In this document: one piece after another, positions 17,802-28,291 of the stretch
Position numbering within the stretch: position 1 is the first letter of the stretch
Layout: every line of letters starts with the position of its first letter
Origin: Lachnospiraceae bacterium
GTDB taxonomy: Bacteria; Bacillota; Clostridia; Lachnospirales; Lachnospiraceae
Reading direction: 5' to 3'
Assembly (NCBI GenBank): GCA_024684085.1
Contig: JAIKXM010000026.1
Span: forward strand, 1-64,000
Length of the DNA stretch: 64,000 nucleotides
Notes under the pieces: model-generated
Told to the model about the DNA's origin: nothing
What the model saw: the letters and a program-made list of their open reading frames with translations, nothing else
Database searches by the model: none
Program-made: the position numbers and the translations under genes

Positions 17802-18833
17802 ATGAAAGCTAAAAAGAGCATTTATAAATTAGTCAGTTTATTATGTTGTATCCTTATGGGCTGCCTCCTTTTGGGAGGCTGCTCTTTGGGGGATGCAGAC
17901 AGTGAGAGCGCTGTAACCGAAGGTAAAAAAGAAAGTGTTGCGGTTGAAGCAGATACGGAAGTTACAGACGAGTCTGCATCGGTGGAAGAGACTGCCGATG
18001 TTCCGGCAGAGGGTTCGGCTAACGCTGCGGGACTTGCTGACGGTCAGTACAGGGCTGTTTTTGAAACAGACAGTAATATGTTCCATGTTAACGAGACCTG
18101 TGAGGGCAAGGGCGTTCTTACTGTTAAAAACGGAGAGATGACGATACATATCTCGCTTCCTTCAAAGAGTGTCCTTAACCTTTATTGCGGACTGGCAGAG
18201 GATGCCGCCAAGGAAGGCGCTGTACTCCTGGAGCCCACAGTTGATACGGTGACATATTCGGACGGGATAAGCGAGGAAGTGCACGGTTTCGATGTTCCGG
18301 TTCCCGTGATCGGAGAGGAATTTGATCTTGCGCTAATTGGAACCAAGGGCAAGTGGTACGATCATAAGGTATCGGTTAAGGAGCCACAGCCATTGGACGA
18401 GGCTGTTTCTGAAGAGGAAACTGAGGCTAAGGCAGCAGACGGAACCGATGCAACTGATGCAACAGATGCAGGTGCTTCAAAGGATTCGGGTAATGTAGAT
18501 CCTGCCGGACTTACGGATGGAAAATATATAGTGCAGATGGATTTCGAAGGCGGAAGCGGAAAGGCGTATATTGAGTCTCCGGTCGACCTTCGGGTGGAAG
18601 ATGGCAAGATATATGCAATTCTGGTATGGAGCAGTCCTAATTATGATTATATGATCGTTGACGGCGAGAAGTATCTTCCCATTAATACGGAAGGTAATTC
18701 GGCCTTTAAAATACCGGTGGCGGGATTCGATCAGGGGATCAAAGTGATCGGTGATACGGTTGCCATGAGCAAGCCTCACGAGATCGAATATGTGCTTACA
18801 TTCCATTCAGATACGCTTGTAAAGCCGGAGTGA
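17802..18833 (+). CDS. Lipoprotein with two related extracellular domains
   Basis: LLGGCS lipobox; repeated GLADGQYRAVF / GLTDGKYIVQM modules. Confidence 0.75.
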   Translation: MKAKKSIYKLVSLLCCILMGCLLLGGCSLGDADSESAVTEGKKESVAVEADTEVTDESASVEETADVPAEGSANAAGLADGQYRAVFETDSNMFHVNETCEGKGVLTVKNGEMTIHISLPSKSVLNLYCGLAEDAAKEGAVLLEPTVDTVTYSDGISEEVHGFDVPVPVIGEEFDLALIGTKGKWYDHKVSVKEPQPLDEAVSEEETEAKAADGTDATDATDAGASKDSGNVDPAGLTDGKYIVQMDFEGGSGKAYIESPVDLRVEDGKIYAILVWSSPNYDYMIVDGEKYLPINTEGNSAFKIPVAGFDQGIKVIGDTVAMSKPHEIEYVLTFHSDTLVKPE

Positions 18834-18940
18834 TCATAGGTGATCGATATCGGCCGGGGATGAGTTGACCTTCAGTATATAGATACATATACGGGCTGAG
18901 TTGATCACGGCTTGATAAATCGGATGAAGGGATTGGATAG

Positions 18941-20074
18941 ATGTTCAACAGACTGAAGTTGATCGCTATATGCATAATTATGACAGGACTGTCAGGGCTA
19001 ATGGGCTGTGGCAGTCCTTCTTCTGACATAACGGACAATAGTATCATATATGAGAGGAGCATGGAACTCGAATACGCCGAGAATTACTCGGTTGACTATT
19101 ATGAGGGAGGCTATAAGCTCCTTAAGATCAAGGATGGAACCGAGATCCTGCTTGTACCGGAGAAAGCTGAGATCCCGTCCGGACTCTCGGAGGATGTGAT
19201 AGTCTTACGAAGACCGGTTAAGGATCTCTATCTTGTCTCATCCTCAGTCATGGATATGTTCGCCAAGCTTGACGCACTCGATACGATCAGACTATCCGGT
19301 CAAAAAAGCGAGAACTGGTATATCGATGAAGCCAGGGAATATATGGAGCGGGGCGACATCCTCTATGCCGGTAAGTACAACAGGCCGGATTATGAGCTTA
19401 TCGTATCCGAAGGATGCTCACTGGTCATAGAGAACACTATGATACTTCACTCACCAGAGGTCTTGGAGAATCTTAAGAGCTTCGATATCCCCTCCATGAT
19501 CGAGTATTCTTCGTATGAGACTCATCCGCTGGGACGTGTGGAATGGGTGAAGTTCTTCGGCGCGCTGACAGACAGGGAAGAAGAGGCTGAGAAGCTCTTT
19601 AGAGAGCAGGCTAAGATCCTCGAAGAGGTCTCTTCTTATGAGAAAACAGACCTGACTGTGGCTTTTTTCTATATTACATCGAACGGGATGGTTCAGATCA
19701 GACGGAGCAGCGATTATGTTCCCAAGATGATAGAGCTTGCGGGCGGAAGCTATCTGCCTGTATATGATGGCGAAGAAGAATCTGCCAGAACCACCATGAA
19801 CATGCAGGTGGAAGAGTTCTACGCAGGTGCTAAGGATGCCGACTTTATCATCTATAACAGTTCTGTTGACGGTGGTGTCACTTCTATAGAAGAGATCATT
19901 GAGAAATGTCCTGTTTTGGAGGATTTCAAGGCGGTTAAGAACGGTGATGTATGGTGTACGACCAATGATATGTATCAGCAATCTATGTCAATAGGCTATA
20001 TGATCGCCGATATTCACAATATGCTCCATCGCGATACTAAGAAGGAGATGAGGTATCTTATTCATCTGCGTTAG
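18941..20074 (+). CDS. ABC transporter substrate-binding lipoprotein (BtuF/FhuD-like)
   Basis: Lipobox LMGCGS, periplasmic binding-type TroA fold sequence, followed by permease and ATPase. Confidence 0.88.
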   Translation: MFNRLKLIAICIIMTGLSGLMGCGSPSSDITDNSIIYERSMELEYAENYSVDYYEGGYKLLKIKDGTEILLVPEKAEIPSGLSEDVIVLRRPVKDLYLVSSSVMDMFAKLDALDTIRLSGQKSENWYIDEAREYMERGDILYAGKYNRPDYELIVSEGCSLVIENTMILHSPEVLENLKSFDIPSMIEYSSYETHPLGRVEWVKFFGALTDREEEAEKLFREQAKILEEVSSYEKTDLTVAFFYITSNGMVQIRRSSDYVPKMIELAGGSYLPVYDGEEESARTTMNMQVEEFYAGAKDADFIIYNSSVDGGVTSIEEIIEKCPVLEDFKAVKNGDVWCTTNDMYQQSMSIGYMIADIHNMLHRDTKKEMRYLIHLR

Positions 20075-20128
20075 TGGCATCGGAAATGAAGTATCTTATT
20101 CATCTGCGTTAGTGGCGTCGGAAATGAA
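20053..20128. repeat. 38-bp tandem duplication of a gene 3' end
   Basis: GTATCTTATTCATCTGCGTTAGTGGC(A/G)TCGGAAATGAA twice, plus a partial third copy. Confidence 0.9.
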
Positions 20129-20166
20129 GTATCTTAGCAGTGTTGATGGAGATCAGGGAGAACTGT

Positions 20167-21183
20167 ATGCAGTCAGATAGACGGATGCGTTATCTGATAT
20201 CTTTTCTCATACTGGGAATTGGTATGGTAATGCTGTTAATCTTCAATATCTGTATAGGAAGCGTAAGGATATCGTTCGGCGAGATACTCAGGTCTCTTGG
20301 CGGAACGGATATCACCAACGAGCGGATCATCTGGGACATCAGATTCCCAAGGGCTGTTGCTGCCATGATCCTCGGAGGGGCACTCAGCCTTTCGGGATAC
20401 CTGTTGCAGACTTTTTTCCGCAATCCGATAGCAGGACCTTTCGTTCTTGGAATATCGTCCGGTGCGAAGATGGTAGTGGCGATCGTTATGATATTCCTTA
20501 TGGGACGCGCCATCAGGGTGAATTCTCTGACACTGATAGCGGCGGCGTTTGTCGGTTCCATGATATCGATGGGATTCGTCCTTGTGATCGCGGGCAGAGT
20601 GGATAAGATGTCGACGCTTATCGTGAGCGGTATAATGATAGGCTATATCTGTTCCGCCGTGACTGAGATCCTAATAACTTTCGCAGGGGACGCGGAGATC
20701 GTCAATCTCCATAACTGGTCGCGCGGAAGCTTCTCCGGAATCTCATGGGATAATATTCCGGTTATGAGCGTGGTGGTGCTGCTTGCCTTCATTATGACTG
20801 TTATGATCGCAAAACAGCTTGAAGCTTACACTCTTGGCGACTCCTATGCAATGAACCTCGGGGTGAATCTAAAGGGGCTCAGGGCATTGATGGTGATCCT
20901 TACGGGGATTCTGTCGGCAAGTGTTGTTGCCTTCGCAGGTCCAGTGTCATTTGTTGGGATCGCAGTTCCTCATCTTGTGAAAGCAATGATGAAGAGCGCA
21001 AAGCCGATCATAATGATACCGGCGTCTTTTCTTGGGGGCGGTATCTCATGTCTGTTATGCGATCTGATCGCGCGGACGTTGATCGCACCTACGGAGCTTA
21101 GTATAAGCTCAGTCACTGCTGTTTTTGGAGCACCGGTCGTATTGTGGGTGATGATAAACAGGAACAGGAAGAGGATGTCATAA
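20167..21183 (+). CDS. FecCD family ABC transporter permease (BtuC-like)
   Basis: RFPRAVAAMILGGALSLSGYLLQTFFRNPIAGPFVLGISSGAKM, FVGIAVPHLVK. Confidence 0.95.
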   Translation: MQSDRRMRYLISFLILGIGMVMLLIFNICIGSVRISFGEILRSLGGTDITNERIIWDIRFPRAVAAMILGGALSLSGYLLQTFFRNPIAGPFVLGISSGAKMVVAIVMIFLMGRAIRVNSLTLIAAAFVGSMISMGFVLVIAGRVDKMSTLIVSGIMIGYICSAVTEILITFAGDAEIVNLHNWSRGSFSGISWDNIPVMSVVVLLAFIMTVMIAKQLEAYTLGDSYAMNLGVNLKGLRALMVILTGILSASVVAFAGPVSFVGIAVPHLVKAMMKSAKPIIMIPASFLGGGISCLLCDLIARTLIAPTELSISSVTAVFGAPVVLWVMINRNRKRMS

Positions 21184-21932
21184 TGGCGTACTTTATCACA
21201 ACTGAGAAGATGAGCGTGGGTTATGACGGACACCCGCTGATAGAGAATATCGATATTGCTCTTGAAAAGGGCGAGATACTGACTCTGATCGGTCCGAACG
21301 GAGCCGGCAAGTCAACTATTCTTAAGAGTATCGCGGGGCAGTTAAAGCTTATTGACGGTCGTGTCATAATTGACGGCAAGGATAAAGAGAATATATCCCG
21401 CGATGAGATGGCCAGGACCATGGCGGTCGTATGGACTGACAGGATCATGACAGAGCTGATGACATGTGAAGAAGTTGTTACAACGGGGAGATACCCTTAT
21501 ACAGGGAGATTCGGAATTCCGGATAAGGCCGACCGTGAGGCCGTAAGGGAAGCCATGGAGCTTACGCATGTTACCGAAATAGGGGATGCGTACTTTGATA
21601 AGCTGAGCGACGGTCAGAAACAGCGGGTGATGCTTGCAAGGGCGATATGTCAGGAACCGGATATCATAATACTTGATGAACCGACATCATATCTTGATAT
21701 CAGATACAAATTAGAGTTCTTATCGTGCTTGCAGGAGCTTAAGAGGAAGAAGGATCTTACGGTCATAATGTCGCTTCATGAGTTGGAGCTTGCCGGGAAA
21801 ATATCGGACAAGATCCTGTGCATTAAAGACGGATATGTGGACAGGTGCGGAAGTCCGGAGGAGATATTCACGAAGGGATATATCGGGGAACTGTTCGGTA
21901 TATCTGAGGAAAACTTCCTGTGGTATCTATGA
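21183..21932 (+). CDS. ABC transporter ATP-binding protein (BtuD/FecE-like)
   Basis: LIGPNGAGKSTILKSI, LSDGQKQRVMLARAICQEPDIIILDEPTSYLD. Confidence 0.95.
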   Translation: MAYFITTEKMSVGYDGHPLIENIDIALEKGEILTLIGPNGAGKSTILKSIAGQLKLIDGRVIIDGKDKENISRDEMARTMAVVWTDRIMTELMTCEEVVTTGRYPYTGRFGIPDKADREAVREAMELTHVTEIGDAYFDKLSDGQKQRVMLARAICQEPDIIILDEPTSYLDIRYKLEFLSCLQELKRKKDLTVIMSLHELELAGKISDKILCIKDGYVDRCGSPEEIFTKGYIGELFGISEENFLWYL

Positions 21933-21980
21933 GGAAAAATTCCTGTGGTATCTATGAGGAAAACTTCCTTTGGTATCTAT
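21906..21980. repeat. 25-bp tandem repeat x3 spanning the ATPase stop codon
   Basis: GAGGAAAACTTCCTGTGGTATCTAT three times with 1-2 differences. Confidence 0.92.
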
Positions 21981-22026
21981 GAGCATGCATTAAGTGTTGA
22001 TCGATCGAGCATGCATTAAGTATTGC
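21981..22026. repeat. 26-bp period tandem duplication
   Basis: GAGCATGCATTAAGTGTTG / GAGCATGCATTAAGTATTG. Confidence 0.8.
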
Positions 22027-22076
22027 ATGAGCGGGGATTGTAAATTGAGTATCGGATTGACCATGGAGTATATGAG

Positions 22077-23642
22077 ATGGCGAAGATCATAATGGTACAG
22101 GGGACGATGTCCAATGCGGGTAAGAGCCTGCTGGTGGCCGGATTGTGCAGGATATTCAAGCAGGATGGCTACAGGGTTGCTCCCTTCAAGTCGCAGAATA
22201 TGGCGCTTAATTCTTATATAACCGCCGAGGGGCTTGAGATGGGAAGAGCTCAGGTGATTCAGGCTGAGGCAGCCGGCATCGAGCCAAAGGTGTGCATGAA
22301 TCCCATATTGCTTAAGCCTACCGATCACACGGGCTCACAGGTGATCGTGGGTGGCGAAGTGATCGGCAATATGAGCGCAAAAGATTATTTCTCTTATAAA
22401 AAAGAACTGATTCCGTATATTAAGGAAGCCTTCAATGAACTGGAGAAATCCGCCGACATCATCGTGATCGAAGGTGCGGGCAGTCCTGCCGAGATCAATC
22501 TCAAGGAGAATGATCTCGTCAATATGGGGCTCGCGTGTATGCTGGATGCTCCGGTGCTATTGGTCGGAGATATCGACAGGGGAGGCGTTTTTGCACAGTT
22601 GCTGGGAACACTTATGCTTCTGGAAGATGACGAGAGAGACAGAGTTAAGGGACTTGTGATCAATAAGTTCAGAGGTGATAAGAGTATTCTGGATCCCGGT
22701 ATCACTATGCTGGAGGAAAAAGGTAAGGTTCCGGTTACGGGTGTGATACCGTATATGGATCTTTCCATAGAAGATGAGGACAGTCTGACTGAGCGGTTCG
22801 ATCATAAGGAAAGAGGAGTGATCGATATAGCTGTGATCAGATATCCGAGGATATCCAACTTCACAGACTTCAATGTTTTTGAACTGATGTCTGAGGTATC
22901 TGTCAGATATGTCACATCGATAAGTGAATTGGGGCATCCGGATATCATTATCCTGCCCGGCAGTAAGAATACCATGGGGGATCTTAAGTGGATGCGAAGT
23001 AACGGTCTGGAAACGGCCGTTAAGAAAATGTCCTCGCGAGTGCCTGTGATCGGGATATGCGGTGGCTACCAGATGCTTGGGTGTGAGATATCCGATCCGG
23101 ATGGAGTTGAAGCAGGCGGAAAGTTGCGCGGAATGGAACTGTTACCTGTTACGACCATCCTGCAAAAAGAGAAGACAAGGCGTCAGGTTCAGGGAAGTCT
23201 GCCTGTACTTGAAGGGGCGTTAAACTGTATCTCAGGTTGCGAGTATAAAGGATATGAGATCCATATGGGCGTGACGGAGTATTGCGTAGCGGATGCAAGT
23301 GGATCAAAGGCTGACGAGCTTAATGAAGATGTTACGAGGACAGCGCCGTTAGGTATTGATGCAGGTGTCAGACAGACTTATTTCGAGGCGCTTCCGGTTA
23401 TATGTTCTGACGGCATAAATGTGTACGGCTCGTATGTTCATGGCATATTCGATGAAGGAGATATAGCTGACAGGATCGTCAGGGCGGTTGCAAGCGCGAA
23501 GGGGGTAACGGTTGAGGAAGGTCAACACTTGAGTTACCGATCTTTTAAAGAGAAGGAATATGATAAGCTGGCAGATATACTGAGACTGCATCTGAACATG
23601 GAGGAAGTGTATGGAATGCTCAGGGAAGCGCGCGTGGAGTAA
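22077..23642 (+). CDS. cbiP: Cobyric acid synthase
   Basis: [42 protein letters not shown]. Confidence 0.97.
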   Translation: MAKIIMVQGTMSNAGKSLLVAGLCRIFKQDGYRVAPFKSQNMALNSYITAEGLEMGRAQVIQAEAAGIEPKVCMNPILLKPTDHTGSQVIVGGEVIGNMSAKDYFSYKKELIPYIKEAFNELEKSADIIVIEGAGSPAEINLKENDLVNMGLACMLDAPVLLVGDIDRGGVFAQLLGTLMLLEDDERDRVKGLVINKFRGDKSILDPGITMLEEKGKVPVTGVIPYMDLSIEDEDSLTERFDHKERGVIDIAVIRYPRISNFTDFNVFELMSEVSVRYVTSISELGHPDIIILPGSKNTMGDLKWMRSNGLETAVKKMSSRVPVIGICGGYQMLGCEISDPDGVEAGGKLRGMELLPVTTILQKEKTRRQVQGSLPVLEGALNCISGCEYKGYEIHMGVTEYCVADASGSKADELNEDVTRTAPLGIDAGVRQTYFEALPVICSDGINVYGSYVHGIFDEGDIADRIVRAVASAKGVTVEEGQHLSYRSFKEKEYDKLADILRLHLNMEEVYGMLREARVE

Positions 23643-24711
23643 ACTGACGCGGGCGGAGCTTGATGATATAAGAATAGACAGGCCGGATGATCCGGTAAGG
23701 ACATCTGTGCGGAAAAAATGGGACACGATCGCCAAGCCGATTGACGGAATGGGAAGATTCGAGAAGATCACAGCGCGGATTGGAGCAATAACCGGAAGTG
23801 ATGAGATCAATCTATCTTCGAAGGCTGTGATAGTCATGTGTGCCGACAACGGCATTGTGAATGAGGGCGTGACACAGACGGGACAGGAAGTGACCGCTTT
23901 GGTAGCTCAGTCGATGGCGAAGGGGCGTTCATCCGTATGCAGGATGGGAAGACAGATCGGCGCTAAGATCATCCCGATCGATATAGGGATCAACTGTGAT
24001 TCTTCCATAGAAGGTGTACTCGATCGGAAGATTAGAAAAGGAACGAGAGACTTCCTTACAGAGCCTGCGATGACTGAGGAGGAAGCCGTAAGAGCTATCG
24101 GAGTCGGGATCGATGCTGTGAGAGAGTGCAGAGAGCACGGTGTTAATATCATTGCCATCGGTGAGATGGGGATTGGCAATACCACGACAGCAACGGCGGT
24201 GACATCAGCCCTGCTTCATCTTGATCCGGATCGGATAACCGGAAGGGGAGCGGGACTTAGCGATGAGGGGCTTGAACGCAAGAAACAGGTCATAAACGAT
24301 GCTCTTGAGAAATATAAGCTTGATGACAAAGATGCTCTTACGGTTCTTGAGGCTGTAGGCGGGCTTGATATAGCGGGACTTGCGGGTGTATGCATAGGCG
24401 GAGCGATCTATCATGTGCCCATAGTGTTGGATGGTCTTATCACTATGGCAGCAGCCTTGGTGGCGGAAAAGCTTGCAGAGGGGACGGCAGAATATCTGAT
24501 CCCTTCACACAGCGGACGTGAACCGGCTGTGCGAGCTTTGGAAGAGGCGCTCGGAATGAGTCCTGTGATATACGGAGATCTTGCTCTGGGTGAGGGCACG
24601 GGAGCGGTAATGATGCTGTCGCTTCTCGACCTTGCGATGAGCATCTATCACGATAATACGGATTTTGCGGAGATTAAGGTAGAGCAATATAAGAGGTACG
24701 ACGACCGATAA
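23611..24711 (+). CDS. cobT: Nicotinate-nucleotide-dimethylbenzimidazole phosphoribosyltransferase
   Basis: [40 protein letters not shown]. Confidence 0.96.
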   Translation: MECSGKRAWSKLTRAELDDIRIDRPDDPVRTSVRKKWDTIAKPIDGMGRFEKITARIGAITGSDEINLSSKAVIVMCADNGIVNEGVTQTGQEVTALVAQSMAKGRSSVCRMGRQIGAKIIPIDIGINCDSSIEGVLDRKIRKGTRDFLTEPAMTEEEAVRAIGVGIDAVRECREHGVNIIAIGEMGIGNTTTATAVTSALLHLDPDRITGRGAGLSDEGLERKKQVINDALEKYKLDDKDALTVLEAVGGLDIAGLAGVCIGGAIYHVPIVLDGLITMAAALVAEKLAEGTAEYLIPSHSGREPAVRALEEALGMSPVIYGDLALGEGTGAVMMLSLLDLAMSIYHDNTDFAEIKVEQYKRYDDR

Positions 24712-24750
24712 ACAGACTTCGGGGTGGTTCGACAGTGGTCAGTACATGGG

Positions 24751-24848
24751 GCAGAATAAGGCTGCAGAAAATAACGGCAACAGCCGGTGCCGGGGCGGAA
24801 TAAGGCTACAGGGAAGAACGGCAACAGCCGGTGCCGGAGCGGAATAAG
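24751..24848. repeat. 44-bp tandem repeat (2.2 copies) between cobT and cobU
   Basis: GC(A/G)GAATAAGGCT(G/A)CAG...AACGGCAACAGCCGGTGCCGG at 24751 and 24795, partial at 24839. Confidence 0.88.
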
Positions 24849-24881
24849 AACACAAGTAAGAACGTTAAGCAGGATTGAAAA

Positions 24882-25424
24882 ATGATCACACTGATAATCG
24901 GAGGAAGCGGAAGCGGTAAATCGGCTTACGCAGAAGAATATATATGTAAAAAAGCCGGAGACTGCAGGAAATATTATCTTGCCACTATGCAGGTGTATGA
25001 CGATGAAGGCCGGAAAAAGGTTGAGAAGCATCGTCAGCAAAGGCAGGGAAAAGGTTTTCATACGATTGAAATGCCTCGAAATGTGGAAAAGACTGTAAAA
25101 GTAATAAAAAGTGACACAAATGTCAATAAAAACATGGTATTATTGGAATGTATCTCAAATTTGACAGCCAATGAGATGTTTACGGATCAAGGGACATCAG
25201 ACTGTGAGACGGTATCCGATAAGATCATAGAGGGTATCGTCAGTCTTAACGATTCGGTTGATGAGCTCGTCATAGTGACCAATAATGTCTTCGAAGACGG
25301 AGATGACTATGAAGAAGGTACCATGGAATATCTGAGAGCCCTGGGCAGGATCAATGAAAGACTTGCATCAATGGCAGACAGGGTCGTGGAGATCGTGGCG
25401 GGAATACCCGTAGAGGTTAAGTGA
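24882..25424 (+). CDS. cobU: Adenosylcobinamide kinase/guanylyltransferase
   Basis: LIIGGSGSGKSAYAEEY, YYLATMQVYDDE. Confidence 0.95.
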   Translation: MITLIIGGSGSGKSAYAEEYICKKAGDCRKYYLATMQVYDDEGRKKVEKHRQQRQGKGFHTIEMPRNVEKTVKVIKSDTNVNKNMVLLECISNLTANEMFTDQGTSDCETVSDKIIEGIVSLNDSVDELVIVTNNVFEDGDDYEEGTMEYLRALGRINERLASMADRVVEIVAGIPVEVK

Positions 25425-25425
25425 G

Positions 25426-26193
25426 ATGCGTATTATAAAGGGGTTAATAATTGCTTTTTCAATGTATTCAAGGATTCCCATGCCGCATTTTAAATGGGAT
25501 GAAGATGATATGCGCTATATGCTCTGCTTTTTTCCATGGGTAGGAGCTGTGATCGGCGCACTCGTCTGGGCATGGAAGCTGTTATGTGATATGCGTGGCG
25601 TGAATCTTCTGTGTTATACACTGATAGGCATGGCTGTTCCTGTTATGATCACGGGCGGTATGCATATAGACGGGTATATGGATACGATGGATGCTTTCCG
25701 ATCTTACAGACCGGCAGAGAAAAAGCTTGAGATAATGAAAGATCCGCATATAGGTGCATTTGCGGTTATCATGCTCGCACTTTACGGATCAATATATGCG
25801 GGAGCGTATTCCGCGATATCGGACAATAAGCTTGTCGGGATATATGCGGTGAGCTTCGTTCTTGCAAGATCCTTAAGCGGGATCGCTGTAGTTACCTTTA
25901 AGCCGGCCAAGGCTGAAGGGATGCTCTTTGAGTGTGCGGGAAGTTCGCACAAAAGAGCAGTGCTGTGCAGTCTGATAATACAGGCGCTTGCATGCACGGG
26001 AATAATGATATGGCTTGACCCGATGGCGGGTATCACAGCCGTATGTGTGTCACTATTGTCAATCTTTTGGTATCATCATAATTGCTATAAGAATATAGGC
26101 GGGATTACGGGGGATACTGCCGGTTACTTCGTGCTTATGTGCGAGGAAGCTGTTCTTGTTGCTCTAATGATAATAAATATATGGGAATCATAG
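25426..26193 (+). CDS. cobS: Adenosylcobinamide-GDP ribazoletransferase
   Basis: SMYSRIPMPHFKW, GGMHIDGYMDTMDA. Confidence 0.95.
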   Translation: MRIIKGLIIAFSMYSRIPMPHFKWDEDDMRYMLCFFPWVGAVIGALVWAWKLLCDMRGVNLLCYTLIGMAVPVMITGGMHIDGYMDTMDAFRSYRPAEKKLEIMKDPHIGAFAVIMLALYGSIYAGAYSAISDNKLVGIYAVSFVLARSLSGIAVVTFKPAKAEGMLFECAGSSHKRAVLCSLIIQALACTGIMIWLDPMAGITAVCVSLLSIFWYHHNCYKNIGGITGDTAGYFVLMCEEAVLVALMIINIWES

Positions 26194-26201
26194 GGGGTTG
26201 T

Positions 26202-26597
26202 ATGAGACTGGTAGTTGGTGGATATGCACAGGGGAAGCTACATGCGGTTACACGCAGACTCGCAGATGATCAATATGAGATCTTTGACGGTATATTGCCT
26301 GATGAGGAAGTGACGACCAGGCTTGAAGATGACACGATCGTCATAATCTATAATCTTCATCGGTGGGTTAGGGAGCGGATTAAGCAAAATGCATCTCCCG
26401 AAGAAGAGATAGCTGAGTTTGTTGAAAAAGAGAATAACTGCATAATTATCAGCAACGAGACCGGTAACGGTATCGTTCCCAAGGATGCTTTTGAGAGAGA
26501 GTACAGGGAGAGAACAGGTAAGATTCTGGTAAGTCTGGCAGAAGAAGCAGATGAGGTTTGGCGTATTATATGCGGTATTCCACAGAAGATAAAATAA
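26202..26597 (+). CDS. CobU-like protein with degenerate P-loop
   Basis: MRLVVGGYAQGKLHAV; C-terminus EADEVWRIICGIPQKIK resembles CobU ends; sits between cobS and cobC. Confidence 0.6.
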   Translation: MRLVVGGYAQGKLHAVTRRLADDQYEIFDGILPDEEVTTRLEDDTIVIIYNLHRWVRERIKQNASPEEEIAEFVEKENNCIIISNETGNGIVPKDAFEREYRERTGKILVSLAEEADEVWRIICGIPQKIK

Positions 26598-27199
26598 GAC
26601 TGATATTGGTGAGGCACGGTGCAGTCCGTGCCAATCTTGAGCATCGTTACATCGGTAAGACGGATGACAGTCTTGCCGATGAAGGTGTCAGTAAGTTAAT
26701 GGAAGGTGTATCGGCGGGTATCTATCCTTCGGCGGATCTTGTGTTCACATCTCCCATGAAGAGATGTATTGAGACTGCGGGGATCATATATCCTGATAAG
26801 ACACCCGTGATCATACCGGAATGGAGTGAGATAGATTTCGGAAGGTTCGAGGGCAAGGATCATAACGAACTGAAAAATGACCGGGATTATCAGGCTTGGA
26901 TAGACAGTAACGGACGCTTGCCTTTTCCGGACGGAGAAGACAGGGGTACATATATAAAGAGATGCATCGGGGGCTTCGAACGTATGTCGAACAGCCTTGG
27001 CGGTGATCTGAAAAGTGTGGCGATGATAGTGCACGGCGGTACGATAATGTCACTGCTCTCTACGCTGTACGGCGGAGATTATTATGATTATCTTACCCCG
27101 AACGGAGAGGGCTATACATGCACGCTTACCGTACAAAACGGCAGTTTTATCATAAGTGATGTTGATCGTCTCGGTTTGATGCCATGCATCAATGTGTAA
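26570..27199 (+). CDS. cobC: Histidine phosphatase, probable alpha-ribazole phosphatase
   Basis: LILVRHGAVRANLEHRYIGKTDDSL, FGRFEGKDH. Confidence 0.88.
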   Translation: MRYSTEDKIRLILVRHGAVRANLEHRYIGKTDDSLADEGVSKLMEGVSAGIYPSADLVFTSPMKRCIETAGIIYPDKTPVIIPEWSEIDFGRFEGKDHNELKNDRDYQAWIDSNGRLPFPDGEDRGTYIKRCIGGFERMSNSLGGDLKSVAMIVHGGTIMSLLSTLYGGDYYDYLTPNGEGYTCTLTVQNGSFIISDVDRLGLMPCINV

Positions 27200-27235
27200 G
27201 GGCAGGATTTTTTCTGTTTGAATTTGGGGAATAAT

Positions 27236-28216
27236 ATGAAATACCATGTATTGGCTTTTGTGATAGGCTTCATACTGGATATGATATTGGGCGATCCTTA
27301 TGTATTGCCGCATCCGATCAGGTTGATCGGAAGACTGATATCCGGACTTGAGGGCTTATTACTTAAGGAAGAATATGATGACAGGAAGAAAAGAGTAAGG
27401 GGTATGATCCTTGCAGTTACGGTTGTTCTATGCACTTTAGCTGTGTCGGGAGTCAGTCTCCTTATTTTTTACCATATCAATAAATATGTCGGAATGGCAG
27501 CAGAGGCTGTTATGACGTATCAGATACTTGCAACGAAGTGTCTGAAGGTTGAGAGTATGAAGGTGTATGGATGCCTTACTTCGGATAAACCGGAAGAAGA
27601 GAGACTTGCGGATGCGAGAAAGGCTGTGTCGATGATCGTTGGGAGAGATACCGATGTTCTTGATCGGGAAGGCGTGATTAAGGCGGCTGTCGAGACGGTA
27701 GCGGAGAATGCATCTGACGGCAGTATCGCACCTATGCTGTATACGGCTTTGGGCGGGCCTGTTTTGGGATTCTGCTATAAAGCGATAAATACGATGGATT
27801 CGATGATCGGTTATAAGAATGAAAGGTATCTGTATTTCGGAAGAACGGCCGCTCATCTTGATGATATAGTGAATTTCGTGCCGGCAAGGATAAGTGCATG
27901 TCTAATGATCATTGCGGCCTTCATAGGCGGAAAAGATCTGGATGGCAGGCAGGCGGTGAGAATATTCAAGAGGGATCGCATGAAGCATGCAAGTCCCAAT
28001 TCTGCGCAGACCGAATCGGTATGTGCCGGAGCACTTGGTGTTAGGCTCGCGGGAGATGCCGTTTACTTCGGTAAGCGGGTTGAGAAGCCTTACATCGGAG
28101 ATGATCTTAGGAAAATAGAGGTCGATGATATAAGGCGGGCAAACCGACTTTTATATCTTAGCGCATGGATCTGTACGATTATCTGTACAGTTATCATGTT
28201 AGTATTTTGCCTATAG
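27236..28216 (+). CDS. cbiB: Adenosylcobinamide-phosphate synthase
   Basis: GFILDMILGDPYVLPHPIRLIGRLI, VETVAENASDGSIAP. Confidence 0.96.
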   Translation: MKYHVLAFVIGFILDMILGDPYVLPHPIRLIGRLISGLEGLLLKEEYDDRKKRVRGMILAVTVVLCTLAVSGVSLLIFYHINKYVGMAAEAVMTYQILATKCLKVESMKVYGCLTSDKPEEERLADARKAVSMIVGRDTDVLDREGVIKAAVETVAENASDGSIAPMLYTALGGPVLGFCYKAINTMDSMIGYKNERYLYFGRTAAHLDDIVNFVPARISACLMIIAAFIGGKDLDGRQAVRIFKRDRMKHASPNSAQTESVCAGALGVRLAGDAVYFGKRVEKPYIGDDLRKIEVDDIRRANRLLYLSAWICTIICTVIMLVFCL

Positions 28217-28291
28217 ACAAGTGGGTAAGCAGATAAGCCGATAAGCAGGTTGTTGTATGAGTGAAAGTTATGTGAAAGGGGGATGAGGACG

